11,335 nucleotides of DNA from Planctomycetota bacterium (GTDB taxonomy: Bacteria > Planctomycetota > Phycisphaerae > Sedimentisphaerales > SM23-30), in the NCBI GenBank assembly GCA_022705365.1, contig JAKJEP010000082.1:1-11335 (forward strand), written 5' to 3'. Both the position numbers and the translations under genes were made by a program. Every line of letters starts with the position of its first letter. Position 1 is the stretch's first letter. This document shows, piece by piece, positions 1-7,960 of this stretch. A model generated the notes under the pieces. The model made no database searches. It saw nothing but the letters and a program-made list of their open reading frames with translations, and was not told the DNA's origin.

Positions 1-1048
1 GGTCCGGTGGCAGGTTAAGCAGGAGGGGTCCGCCACGGCCGACAGATTTATAATAGAGATCCAGCAGCTTCTCCACCGACTTCACTTGATTATCTTCCTT
101 CGCATGATAAAACCAGCCGGGCCGAATGGTAACAATATTTTCACTGACCCACCAATCCATGGGATAATGATGCTTGGTCACCGCTTCAACTACAAACTCT
201 CGGCTGCCGAAACCCGATCGATTGATATAGGCGACTAATTGGCCGATATTGCGAGGCTCATACAAAGAACCATCTGTCTGAAGGAACCGCGGTACCGCCA
301 TCCATTCTGTTTCCCGGCCGTAACCGGTTTCGTCTTTCACATAGCCATCACATCCCATGGTCGCCGCTTGCGGCTGAAGCTGACGAACCAATCCCACAAA
401 ACTCTCGAAATCATATATCTGCGTCTTGCCATTGGGTCCTTCCCCACAGGCACCGTCGAACCAGACTTCGTGAATGGGACCATAATTGGTCAGCAGTTCT
501 CGCAACTGGTTCTTATAGTATTCATTGTAACGAGGAGAATCGCCATAGCTGGGTTCATGCCGATCCCAGGGTGACAGATATATCCCAAACTGAATCCCCA
601 GTTCCCGGCAGGCATCCGAAACTTCCCGCACCACATCCCCTTTCCCGTTTTGCCACGGACTGTTTTTCACAGAATGCTCGGTATATTGACTGGGCCAGAG
701 ACAAAACCCATCATGATGCTTCGCCGTCAATACTACCCGCGTCATGCCCGCGTCTTTACATATCTGGATCCATTGCCGGGCGTCTAGATCGGTTGGATTG
801 AAAACGGCCGGGTCCTCCGTTCCTTCACCCCACTCACGATCCGTGAAGGTATTGACCGTAAAATGGATAAAGGCGTTAAACTCCGATTCGTGCCAGGATA
901 ATTGGGCCGGGGTAGGGGCAATATGAGCCATTTTACGAATTATTGTTTCCTCATTCTCATTATCTGCTGACAAATAGGAATTCTGCAACATCAGCAAAAG
1001 AACAAAAATAGATATTAAGATGTTCGAGGTTTTGCGGTTTTTGTTCAT
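1..1048 (-). CDS. Exported GH29 alpha-L-fucosidase, 3' end beyond window
   Basis: Retaining alpha-L-fucosidase that removes terminal L-fucose from glycans. The frame is open from ATG at 1046-1048 to the left edge, giving 349 residues. Residues 1-28 form a signal peptide (Lys/Arg start, LISIFVLLLMLQ core, likely cut after YLSA), so it acts outside the cytoplasm. HHDGFCLW (111-118) is the conserved GH29 barrel strand. WFDGACGEGPNG (196-207) carries the expected nucleophile Asp198. DETGYGRETEW (239-249) matches the family GNExG..TEW block, making Glu240 the candidate acid/base. IRPGWFYH (308-315) and LLLNLPPD (342-349) are further family signatures. The WFDGA..GPNG and TEW pattern resembles subfamily GH29-B, typically alpha-1,3/1,4 specific on branched glycans (family knowledge, not proven here). 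An AAGGA Shine-Dalgarno lies 6 nt upstream of the start. It is the downstream gene of the GH2 unit, 31 bp after the GH2 stop. The missing C-terminus probably includes the rest of the catalytic domain's end and any beta-sandwich. Confidence 0.93.
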   Translation of the reverse strand, partial: MNKNRKTSNILISIFVLLLMLQNSYLSADNENEETIIRKMAHIAPTPAQLSWHESEFNAFIHFTVNTFTDREWGEGTEDPAVFNPTDLDARQWIQICKDAGMTRVVLTAKHHDGFCLWPSQYTEHSVKNSPWQNGKGDVVREVSDACRELGIQFGIYLSPWDRHEPSYGDSPRYNEYYKNQLRELLTNYGPIHEVWFDGACGEGPNGKTQIYDFESFVGLVRQLQPQAATMGCDGYVKDETGYGRETEWMAVPRFLQTDGSLYEPRNIGQLVAYINRSGFGSREFVVEAVTKHHYPMDWWVSENIVTIRPGWFYHAKEDNQVKSVEKLLDLYYKSVGRGGPLLLNLPPD

Positions 1049-1079
1049 AATCAATCCTTTTCAAATAGAAAATGCTTAA

Positions 1080-4000
1080 TTAATCCAATCCTATTAGATG
1101 TAATTGTTCTTTACCATCAGACGGCAGTTCAACCACCGGCTCATGAATATCCTGTCCAGCAAAATTCAGCATATTGCGCAGCAGCCGTTCTGCTTGAGGT
1201 ACGGCACCTAGATTTTCCCTTATCCAGAGCGTATTCAGGATGAACTGACCGGCGCCCAATTCATATACTCCCACCAGCATACCTGAACCATAACCGGTGG
1301 AGGCGTCGATGCTTCCGGCCACCATGATTTTCGGATCATCCATATTCACCCAGGCGGTATCGGAAATAATCTCACGATAATACGTATAATCCATCAAGCC
1401 GCCGGCCTGCAATCCGGCAAAGATCGGATGTTTTTGCGCCCATTGATCGGGATGATACAACCAGATCCAACCAGGAACAGCCGTTCCTTTGTTTTTCAGC
1501 GGCGCCCAACCGGTTGATTGATCGCCTCTGGCAAATACCTCCGGACAAAGAAATACGGCCGAAGAGCCCCGGGCGATGCGGGCGGCCAGATCACCAAATG
1601 CTTCCTGCCGGTCTTCCCTAGGAATGCCGGTCGTTACTAAGATTAACTCTCTCGTATCTGTTTTTTGAGGATCAAAGATTCGCAAGGGTATCTTCTGTTC
1701 CCGGAGCCAGCTTTCCACTGGTTCATCCGGTGCCCAAAGTACCACTTCCTGATTAACAGCGGGCATATCGGCCGGATCAAAGACATAGAATTCAGTCTGC
1801 CCTCCTGCCGCCGCCGCGCCCTGTTCGAAATTTACCACCAGGCGACAGGGGCCGGTGGGCGCATCAATTTGAATCTGTTGTTTGAAAACGGGTACTGCAA
1901 AAGGAGGCTCTGTACCGGATGTTTCCGGAATGGCAACTTGTATCGCCTGTTCGTATATCAGCTTCTGATCGGGACCGAAAATATACACACGGGCCGGATA
2001 ATCGCCCGGTTTTAAAACATCTTCATTAGCCAAAACCACTTCTGCGGTAACCGTTTCCCCGCGATAGATATTCACCGGTTCGACAAAGGTACACCAGCGT
2101 AACAGGGCCAGGCCGCCAAACACAGCATCCATTGTACCGGGTTTGAGTTCGCGAAAGGCGTTCGTCAAGCCTTCCGCGACGGAGGGGAGGCCCTGATCTA
2201 CGGTACCGGTCAGGCTATATCCTACCGCATAGGGATTGCTTCGTATGGCGTTGAATCCCAGGGTACGCTGCCCGGCCATGCGCGCGATGCTCTGCTGGAA
2301 AAACGCTTCCGGATACCCAAAGACCCCCGCCAGATCCCAGCGCTGCCAATCGTGCAAGTACTGCTCCGCATAACTTCGGATTAATTCCAGCTCGCCGCCC
2401 TGCGTTTTGCCATTCTGTTCGTACAGGCGTACCAGCCGCAGGGGATTGTTCGCCGAACCAATGCCGTATTCCGAGATAAACACCGGATTATCCCCCAGCC
2501 CGGCGGCCCGTTCCCGTACCTCGGCGGAACGCAGGGTGCGGATAACTTCCGCGGTATGCGGGACCCGCTTATAGGGATGCTGATCGTTCAAGTCATCGTT
2601 CCAAACCAGGCTATGCGGATTGCTGTAGGTACCGATCCTTGGGAAAGTTTCATTTTGGGTATATAAGGTAAAGGTGGAAGAGTCCGGTTCGTCCCCGTAG
2701 GGAATAAATCCATAACTCCAGCAGCCGGCGGGATTGTTGCTGACCTGAAAATCGTCCGCCAGATTATATACCTTCCCGTCAGCCGATCGAATCTCCAGGT
2801 CCAGGCCGGTAAAACCTCCTATCCCGTCGATGCCGCCCGCCCCGACCACAAAGTCGAGTGTTTCTCTCCGGCGGAGCTGGATCGTTCGTTCGAAGGTTAT
2901 TTCATCGGCATCCGAACCGATCCCCTCGCGGAAAATCGATGTTTTATTATGCAGAATAGAAACATCCGCGGCCGTTCGATCTGAAATACCCTGGAAGCGG
3001 GCGGCCACGGCATATTCCCCGTCGGCAGGCGCCGTCCAGCGAATCGCACTGCCGATTTTGCTGCCGTTGCTGCCTTCGGCCGGATGAAGGGCTGCCTGCC
3101 CGGGCTGCCACTGGGCCGAGAGGCCTTCTACCATGCGATCGTTACTATTGAAAGCGACACAGGGAATCATACCCCGGGAAAAATCCAGATAAAAATTCCA
3201 GCCCCCGATATTCTGATCGATCTTCAACAGGATTTCATTTCTCCCCTGGTGCAGAAATACGGGAATTCTTTCCTGGGCATAGGACGAGGCGCGGATCACT
3301 TCGTTGCGGAATATCTCTATACCATTGAGCCAGACGGCAATCCCATCGTCACTGCCCAGTTGCAGAATCACATTCATGTCAGCCGGGGCCTCCACCGACG
3401 TATAGGCATAGGCAACAGCATAGTTCACCTGGCCGCAGATTTTCGTCAGATCGATCATATTGCGCGCATCGGCCACCGGGACCTCCTGCCAGGAGATTTC
3501 CTTATCTCCTTTGCCCAGATAGGACGCTTTCAGATCGACTTTTTTCTCCGGTTCATTTACTATCTGTAAGCCGCTGTTTTTCCCGTCCGGCCCGGTATTT
3601 TCAAAAGGACCAACAATGTGGTACGGACCGAACTGATTCAAATTTAACAGAATCTGATTTTCTTTTTCCAGACTATCACCCAGGGCTACCCGCCAAAACT
3701 CCAGGCCCCCGATCCCCGGCCCGATGAAATCGCTGTTGCCGCTATTGAGAAATACCATCCGGGTATCATCCAGCGAGCGCACGAAGGGCAACTGGGTCAG
3801 GGCGTGCTGAAAAACAGGGTCGCCGAAATTTTCATTTAATAATCCCCAGATGGTTACACAGGGATGATTGCGGTCGCGGTGGATCATTCCTCCCACCGAT
3901 TCGTTGTACCGCTGCTGCATCTGCGATGAATTCCCCATGCACCAGGCAGCGTAGGATTCCTCATATACCATCAGGCCGATCTCATCACAGTAATCCAGTT

Positions 4001-5111
4001 GTTCCGGCCAGGCGACGCCGGAGATGAACCGGACCATATTGAAACCCATCGCCTTCGAGTTCAAAAGGTCCCGGTACATCAAATCCGGATCATGGGGCCG
4101 ATGCTGACTGATCGGGTAACAGTTTCCGGTATGTGAGCTTTTTAAAAACAACCGTTTGCCGTTCAGCCGGAAATACCCGTTTTCAAACCGAAAGTCGCGA
4201 AAACCGAAACGCGTGAAAATTTCATGAACCGAATCTTTGCCTTCCGGGTTAATGCGGACGGTAATACGATATAAATAAGGATCGCTTAATTCCCATAAGT
4301 GAGGATTTACCACCTGGAGTTGTGTCTGATTACTGTTTTCACCCGGAAGTACCTTTTGCGAGGCATATTGTACTTGAATCGTTTCTCCCGAACGAGCCGG
4401 GGCAATGATATATTCCACGGTTATCTGCCCAGCTTCGAGGGTAGAATTCATGATAGTAGTTTCGACATCCAGTTTTCCGGTTTGCCAATCCGGCTTGATA
4501 TAGATATCGGTAAGATATATGGCAGGGGTAATGAGCAGTTCCACCGAATCGACAATTCCCCCATGATTGGCATCCGAACCAAGGGCCATAGGAACATTCT
4601 TGTTTCGATGCGCGGTTTCATTCAATGTGATCCCGTCGATGGGTTCATGGGTCGGATTCAATACCCGTACCGCCAGAAGGTTTGACTGGCCCACTTTAAC
4701 TACATCCGTCACGTCAAAAGCAAAGGCGGATTCCCCTCCTTCGTGACTACCCAGATACCGGTCATTCAGCCAGACATCGGCCTTATAATCCACCGCCCGG
4801 AACCGCAGAAGATAACGTCCCTGCTCATATGTATTTTGCGGTGCTTCAAACTCCCGCCAGTACCAGACAAGACCGTGATAATCCGGAAAGGCAAGCTGAA
4901 GAATTCCCGGAACCGAGGCCAATCTGGCATCCGGTTGCGGTTGTTGCCACCAGTTTTGTTCTTTACCTTGGTTATCAGGATCGGTACCCAGCCTCCAATG
5001 GTCGCTATTTAAGCAAATTATCTCCTCACCCCTGGTTTCAGAAGCAAGGAGTTTTGAAAAAGAAAAACCCAGCGAAAGCGATATTAAAAACAGAATCATC
5101 TTTTTGGACAT
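1080..5111 (-). CDS. Exported multi-domain GH2 beta-glycosidase with inserted modules
   Basis: Retaining exo-beta-glycosidase of family GH2 (1343 aa; LacZ is about 1020); the exact sugar cannot be read from sequence (galactosidase, glucuronidase and mannosidase all occur). Residues 1-24 are a signal peptide (MSKK, hydrophobic 5-18, cut near LLAS). About 35-195 is the sugar-binding jelly roll (VWYWREFEAP, ADVWLNDRYLG), and 196-305 the Ig-like domain. The TIM barrel starts near 310 (NGYFRLNGKRLFLK). WGLLNEN gives acid/base Glu427 and VFISEYG gives nucleophile Glu881. Between them sits an insert of about 360 residues: a beta-sandwich with GSDDGIAVWLNG (587-598), then a module with RWTAPADGEY and NNPAGCWSYG. 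The barrel resumes around NPHSLVWNDD (831-840). Residues 1005-1115 form a beta-rich linker domain, and 1120-1320 a Rossmann/glutamine-amidotransferase-like domain as found at the end of some GH2/GH42 enzymes. The ATG is supported by GGAG 8 nt upstream and the signal peptide. It is the first gene of the minus-strand unit with the fucosidase. Confidence 0.92.
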   Translation of the reverse strand: MSKKMILFLISLSLGFSFSKLLASETRGEEIICLNSDHWRLGTDPDNQGKEQNWWQQPQPDARLASVPGILQLAFPDYHGLVWYWREFEAPQNTYEQGRYLLRFRAVDYKADVWLNDRYLGSHEGGESAFAFDVTDVVKVGQSNLLAVRVLNPTHEPIDGITLNETAHRNKNVPMALGSDANHGGIVDSVELLITPAIYLTDIYIKPDWQTGKLDVETTIMNSTLEAGQITVEYIIAPARSGETIQVQYASQKVLPGENSNQTQLQVVNPHLWELSDPYLYRITVRINPEGKDSVHEIFTRFGFRDFRFENGYFRLNGKRLFLKSSHTGNCYPISQHRPHDPDLMYRDLLNSKAMGFNMVRFISGVAWPEQLDYCDEIGLMVYEESYAAWCMGNSSQMQQRYNESVGGMIHRDRNHPCVTIWGLLNENFGDPVFQHALTQLPFVRSLDDTRMVFLNSGNSDFIGPGIGGLEFWRVALGDSLEKENQILLNLNQFGPYHIVGPFENTGPDGKNSGLQIVNEPEKKVDLKASYLGKGDKEISWQEVPVADARNMIDLTKICGQVNYAVAYAYTSVEAPADMNVILQLGSDDGIAVWLNGIEIFRNEVIRASSYAQERIPVFLHQGRNEILLKIDQNIGGWNFYLDFSRGMIPCVAFNSNDRMVEGLSAQWQPGQAALHPAEGSNGSKIGSAIRWTAPADGEYAVAARFQGISDRTAADVSILHNKTSIFREGIGSDADEITFERTIQLRRRETLDFVVGAGGIDGIGGFTGLDLEIRSADGKVYNLADDFQVSNNPAGCWSYGFIPYGDEPDSSTFTLYTQNETFPRIGTYSNPHSLVWNDDLNDQHPYKRVPHTAEVIRTLRSAEVRERAAGLGDNPVFISEYGIGSANNPLRLVRLYEQNGKTQGGELELIRSYAEQYLHDWQRWDLAGVFGYPEAFFQQSIARMAGQRTLGFNAIRSNPYAVGYSLTGTVDQGLPSVAEGLTNAFRELKPGTMDAVFGGLALLRWCTFVEPVNIYRGETVTAEVVLANEDVLKPGDYPARVYIFGPDQKLIYEQAIQVAIPETSGTEPPFAVPVFKQQIQIDAPTGPCRLVVNFEQGAAAAGGQTEFYVFDPADMPAVNQEVVLWAPDEPVESWLREQKIPLRIFDPQKTDTRELILVTTGIPREDRQEAFGDLAARIARGSSAVFLCPEVFARGDQSTGWAPLKNKGTAVPGWIWLYHPDQWAQKHPIFAGLQAGGLMDYTYYREIISDTAWVNMDDPKIMVAGSIDASTGYGSGMLVGVYELGAGQFILNTLWIRENLGAVPQAERLLRNMLNFAGQDIHEPVVELPSDGKEQLHLIGLD

Positions 5112-5170
5112 TTACTCTACTCCAGCATCAAAGACTCTTGCAGTTATTACCAGCTTCTTCATACAAGGAT

Positions 5171-5199
5171 CTTTTATAGGATTTACAAATTAACTGCAA
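5171..5199 (-). promoter_or_regulatory. Candidate GH2 promoter
   Basis: On the minus strand TTGCAG (5194-5199) resembles a -35 box, and TATAAA (5173-5178, spacer 15) or TAAAAG (5171-5176, spacer 17) could be the -10. Transcription would start about 55 bp before the GH2 ATG. The -35 candidate overlaps a TGCAAT hexamer, which would fit repression by the local regulator. The match is moderate and the region is AT-rich, so this is a weak call. Confidence 0.3.
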
Positions 5200-5292
5200 T
5201 AATAATATATATATTTTATATATTGTTTATATAATATTTCATTGCAATTACCGGATTATTTACATAAAATGGTTGTTAAATTGAAGTGTCTG

Positions 5293-5322
5293 CCATGCAA
5301 TAAAGATACATCCATTGCATGG
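5293..5322. promoter_or_regulatory. Probable operator: perfect 9-bp inverted repeat
   Basis: CCATGCAAT (5293-5301) and ATTGCATGG (5314-5322) are exact reverse complements separated by 12 bp, so the half-site centres are 21 bp apart, two helical turns, on the same DNA face. The site ends 33 bp before the regulator ATG, a good position for autoregulation, and lies in the shared divergent gap. A perfect 9-bp pair with such a short spacer is expected only rarely by chance in 244 bp. The natural candidate to bind it is the adjacent GntR/LacI-type regulator (inference); a transcript hairpin with a 12-nt loop is the alternative reading. Confidence 0.6.
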
Positions 5323-5355
5323 AACTGATTTTAAGTTATTGTGAAATAAATTATT

Positions 5356-6501
5356 ATGAGATATTTTCCAGACAAGATGGTTTTGGATAAGAGCGAGGGA
5401 AAAAATCAGCCTATTTATATACAGATTTACAACATGATCCTGGATTTAATTGGAAATAATTCTCTGCGAATCGGCGATACTCTGCCATCCGCCTCCGTGC
5501 TGGCTACGCAATTAGGTGTGCACTACTACACAGTCCGGCAGGCCTATGATACCTTGGTGGAAGAAGAGATTCTGGTTTATCATCGTCATCGGGGCTATAC
5601 CCTGCAAAGAATGCTTCGTTCTGAAACCGATACGCGAACAGCGATCATGTTTATCCGGCCGGGGCCTGAAGCCTTCAGCATGTCGCTTTCCCGCGGGATT
5701 CGCCGCTATGCGGAAAAAGAAAATATCGAGCTGATCGAGGTGGATTCGCGGCAAAGCCATCAGAACAGTATTAACGCAATTTTACATCCCAGCCCGACGG
5801 TGGGCGGCATCCTGGTCATGCCGTATTATCAGCCGGATTATGTCCAGGCGCTACATCAGGCCGAACGGCAGGGGATCAAGGTTGTGCTGCTGGATCGTGA
5901 CTTGCCGGGTGTTTCCGCCAGTTGTGTGATGGCGGATCATTTCGGCGGGGCCTTCGATGCCACCTGCCACCTTCTCATGGAGCATGACTGTCCGGTGTAT
6001 TATTTCGGCTGGACCAGGGAACCGGCTTCCAGTTGGCACTGGTATCGGGGCTGGCGGGAGGCCATGCAGCAATACAATTATGAAGTAACACGATATGTCA
6101 TGGAAGTGCCGGATAGTGAAGCAAAGATGTACGATCATCGCGAATCGCATTTCGCGTTTATCCGAAGCATTTTTCACCAGCACGCCAAAGCCATCAAAGA
6201 ACGGCCGTTTTCGATCCTGGCTGGCAATGATTACATGGCCAACTATGTCTGCCAGGCGGCCGAAGAAATTGGTATCCAGGTCGGGAAAGACATGTTCACC
6301 GCCAGTTTCAGCAACGCCCCTCTCTGTGAAAAAGTGCCCGTGCCATTGACCAGTGTGGAACAGAATCCGGAAAAGGTAGGTTATGAAGCCACCAAGCTCC
6401 TCCATGAGCAAATGCTCAATTTCAGCTCCGGGATAAAAAACATTCTCATTCCCACGGAGCTTTTTATTCGCATGAGCAGTATAGGAATCGTAAATCCATG
6501 A
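5356..6501 (+). CDS. GntR/LacI chimeric (AraR-type) transcriptional regulator
   Basis: DNA-binding, sugar-responsive regulator of 381 residues, acting in the cytoplasm. Residues about 17-85 are a GntR winged helix-turn-helix: QPIYIQIYNMILDLI, then LPSASVLATQLGVHYYTVRQAYDTL and the wing HRHRGYTL. Residues about 93-375 are a LacI/periplasmic-binding-protein sensor domain: TAIMFIRPG opens it, VVLLDRDLPG is the mid-domain strand, and ILAGNDYMANYVCQAAEEIGI and PLTSVEQNPEKVGYEATKLL are the usual C-terminal signatures. This architecture is that of Bacillus AraR, which releases DNA on binding its sugar. The position usually held by Arg in LPSxRxLA is Val-neighboured Ala/Ser here. No clear Shine-Dalgarno precedes the ATG; an ATG seven codons later (5377) is possible, also without one. 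It is transcribed divergently from GH2-GH29 and lies 70 bp before GH4, so it probably controls both. The ligand is unknown. Confidence 0.9.
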   Translation: MRYFPDKMVLDKSEGKNQPIYIQIYNMILDLIGNNSLRIGDTLPSASVLATQLGVHYYTVRQAYDTLVEEEILVYHRHRGYTLQRMLRSETDTRTAIMFIRPGPEAFSMSLSRGIRRYAEKENIELIEVDSRQSHQNSINAILHPSPTVGGILVMPYYQPDYVQALHQAERQGIKVVLLDRDLPGVSASCVMADHFGGAFDATCHLLMEHDCPVYYFGWTREPASSWHWYRGWREAMQQYNYEVTRYVMEVPDSEAKMYDHRESHFAFIRSIFHQHAKAIKERPFSILAGNDYMANYVCQAAEEIGIQVGKDMFTASFSNAPLCEKVPVPLTSVEQNPEKVGYEATKLLHEQMLNFSSGIKNILIPTELFIRMSSIGIVNP

Positions 6502-6571
6502 ATTAAAAAAGAGGTTCAGCAGGGAAGAAATAAGGCTATACAGTAATATTGGAATCACAACAAGGAATACT

Positions 6572-7960
6572 ATGTATCCCAAAATTGTTTTCATTGGTGC
6601 GGGCAGTTTTATTTTTGCCCGGAAAATTATCATGGATATCCTGCATTTCCCGGAATTATCTGAATCGCAACTGGTTTTGATGGATATCGATGCAGAACGG
6701 CTGAAGATCAGCGAAAAGATTTCGCATCAGATCCTGTCGCTGACAACCAATCGGATAGAAGTTTCTGCCACAACAGACCTGAACCAGGCCCTGGTAGGAG
6801 CGGATTTTGTGCTTGCCATGTTTGAGCCGCACGGGCTGCAGGGCCGCAAGATCGAAGTGGAAGTGCCCTTGGCGTATGGAGTGCCGCAGGCGGTGGGCGA
6901 CACGCTGGGGCCGGGCGGCATCTTCAAGGGGATTCGCACCGCCACGGAAATGCTGAAGATCGCCCGGTCTATGGAATCGCTTTGCCCCGATGCCTTATTA
7001 ATGAATTATGTCAATCCGATGGCGATCAACTGCTGGGCGGTCAATCAATTGACCTCCATCCGCTGTGTCGGGATGTGTCACGGTTTGAGCCATACTCTGA
7101 CCCGGCTGGCGTATTATCTGGACCTGCCCGACGAGTTAGAGTCCAGGGCGGCGGGAATCAACCATATGTGCTGGCTGTTGACATTGACCCATCAAGGGAA
7201 AGATGTCTATCCGGCGCTTTGGCAAAGGGTGGAAGATTGCTGCGAAGACGATCCCATCCGGTTCTCGCTGATGAAGGCATTTGGTTACTTTGTGACGGAA
7301 AGTCCCTACCATATGGCGGAATATGTTCCTTATTTCACAAAACGGTTCGCCGACTTGAAGGTACACGCACAGGAACAGTCTGATTTGAATCGCAGTATGT
7401 GCGGCTGGACCGGCCCGATTATCCAGCCCAGCGAAGGAACCGGCAGCCGGGTGGAAACCAAAATACCCAAAGCCTGGGATATCCAGTTGTATGAAGGACT
7501 GCATCAGGTCACCTATCAGCAGGAGTTGGATCGCCTGGCAAAAGGGCAAACGCCGCCGCTGCGGCTTTCGGAAGAATATGCCGCCCGAATCCTGTCCTCG
7601 ATCATCTCCGGCCGGCCGCGAAAGATGAGCCTGAATGTTCCCAATCATGGTCTGATTGAAAATCTGCCCGGCGGCTGTACGGTGGAAGTTCCCACGTATG
7701 TGGATGGGCAGGGACTGCATCCGGAAGGAATCGGGGCGCTGCCAAACCAATGCGCTGCTTTGTGCCGGCGGAATGTTGATGTGCAGTCACTGACCGTGCA
7801 GGCTCTGGCGGAAAAAAATCCCGAATTGGTATTCCATGCCCTTTTGCTGGACCCATTGACCGGTGCTTCTCTGGAACCCAACCAAATCCGAGCTTTATTT
7901 GACGATTTGATCAAGACCCTCGGAAATAAACTCCCCAACTGGTTGAGGCAGATAACCTGA
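6572..7960 (+). CDS. GH4 alpha-glycosidase, CHG type (alpha-glucuronidase/galacturonidase-like)
   Basis: Cytosolic family GH4 glycosidase (462 aa, usual length). The family cleaves by an NAD+- and Mn2+-dependent redox/elimination mechanism. The N-terminal Rossmann motif is GAGSFIF (9-15), and LMDID (36-40) ends the second strand. NYVNPM (145-150) is the substrate-binding loop. Cys169 and His198 (in GINH), 29 residues apart as in Thermotoga AglA Cys174/His203, are the metal ligands. The motif around Cys169 is CHGL. In GH4, CHSV marks alpha-galactosidases, CHEV alpha-glucosidases and CHGx alpha-glucuronidases (family knowledge); the Bacillus alpha-galacturonidase LplD is also in this broad group. 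A uronide substrate is therefore favoured, with alpha-galactosidase as the alternative; there is no CN motif, so it is not a phospho-glycosidase. There is no signal peptide. AAGGA lies 5 nt before the ATG. It sits 70 bp after the regulator and is probably cotranscribed. No convincing terminator follows. Confidence 0.92.
   Translation: MYPKIVFIGAGSFIFARKIIMDILHFPELSESQLVLMDIDAERLKISEKISHQILSLTTNRIEVSATTDLNQALVGADFVLAMFEPHGLQGRKIEVEVPLAYGVPQAVGDTLGPGGIFKGIRTATEMLKIARSMESLCPDALLMNYVNPMAINCWAVNQLTSIRCVGMCHGLSHTLTRLAYYLDLPDELESRAAGINHMCWLLTLTHQGKDVYPALWQRVEDCCEDDPIRFSLMKAFGYFVTESPYHMAEYVPYFTKRFADLKVHAQEQSDLNRSMCGWTGPIIQPSEGTGSRVETKIPKAWDIQLYEGLHQVTYQQELDRLAKGQTPPLRLSEEYAARILSSIISGRPRKMSLNVPNHGLIENLPGGCTVEVPTYVDGQGLHPEGIGALPNQCAALCRRNVDVQSLTVQALAEKNPELVFHALLLDPLTGASLEPNQIRALFDDLIKTLGNKLPNWLRQIT

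Larger units (their letters stand above)
5112..5355. promoter_or_regulatory. Divergent control region between GH2 and regulator
   Basis: This 244-bp gap must hold the promoters of both the minus-strand GH2-GH29 unit and the plus-strand regulator-GH4 unit. Positions 5198-5239 contain only A and T apart from one G at 5225. Three TGCAAT hexamers face the plus strand (5195-5200, 5243-5248, 5296-5301), and ATTGCA occurs at 5241-5246 and 5314-5319. They are spread over the whole region, as expected if one regulator binds several sites. A perfect TATAAT occurs at 5230-5235 on the plus strand but has no convincing -35 box at normal spacing; in such AT-rich DNA it may be chance. Confidence 0.75.

Noticed and set aside
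239..926. Plus-strand open frames over the left end
   Set aside because: They are antisense to the GH29 gene, whose catalytic motifs are continuous on the minus strand.
5851..6633. Long minus-strand open frame (260 codons) opposite the regulator
   Set aside because: It is antisense to a clear GntR/LacI gene and to the start of GH4, and has no domain-like pattern.
7136..7750. Minus-strand open frame (204 codons) opposite GH4
   Set aside because: It is a shadow of the GH4 reading frame with no recognisable motif.
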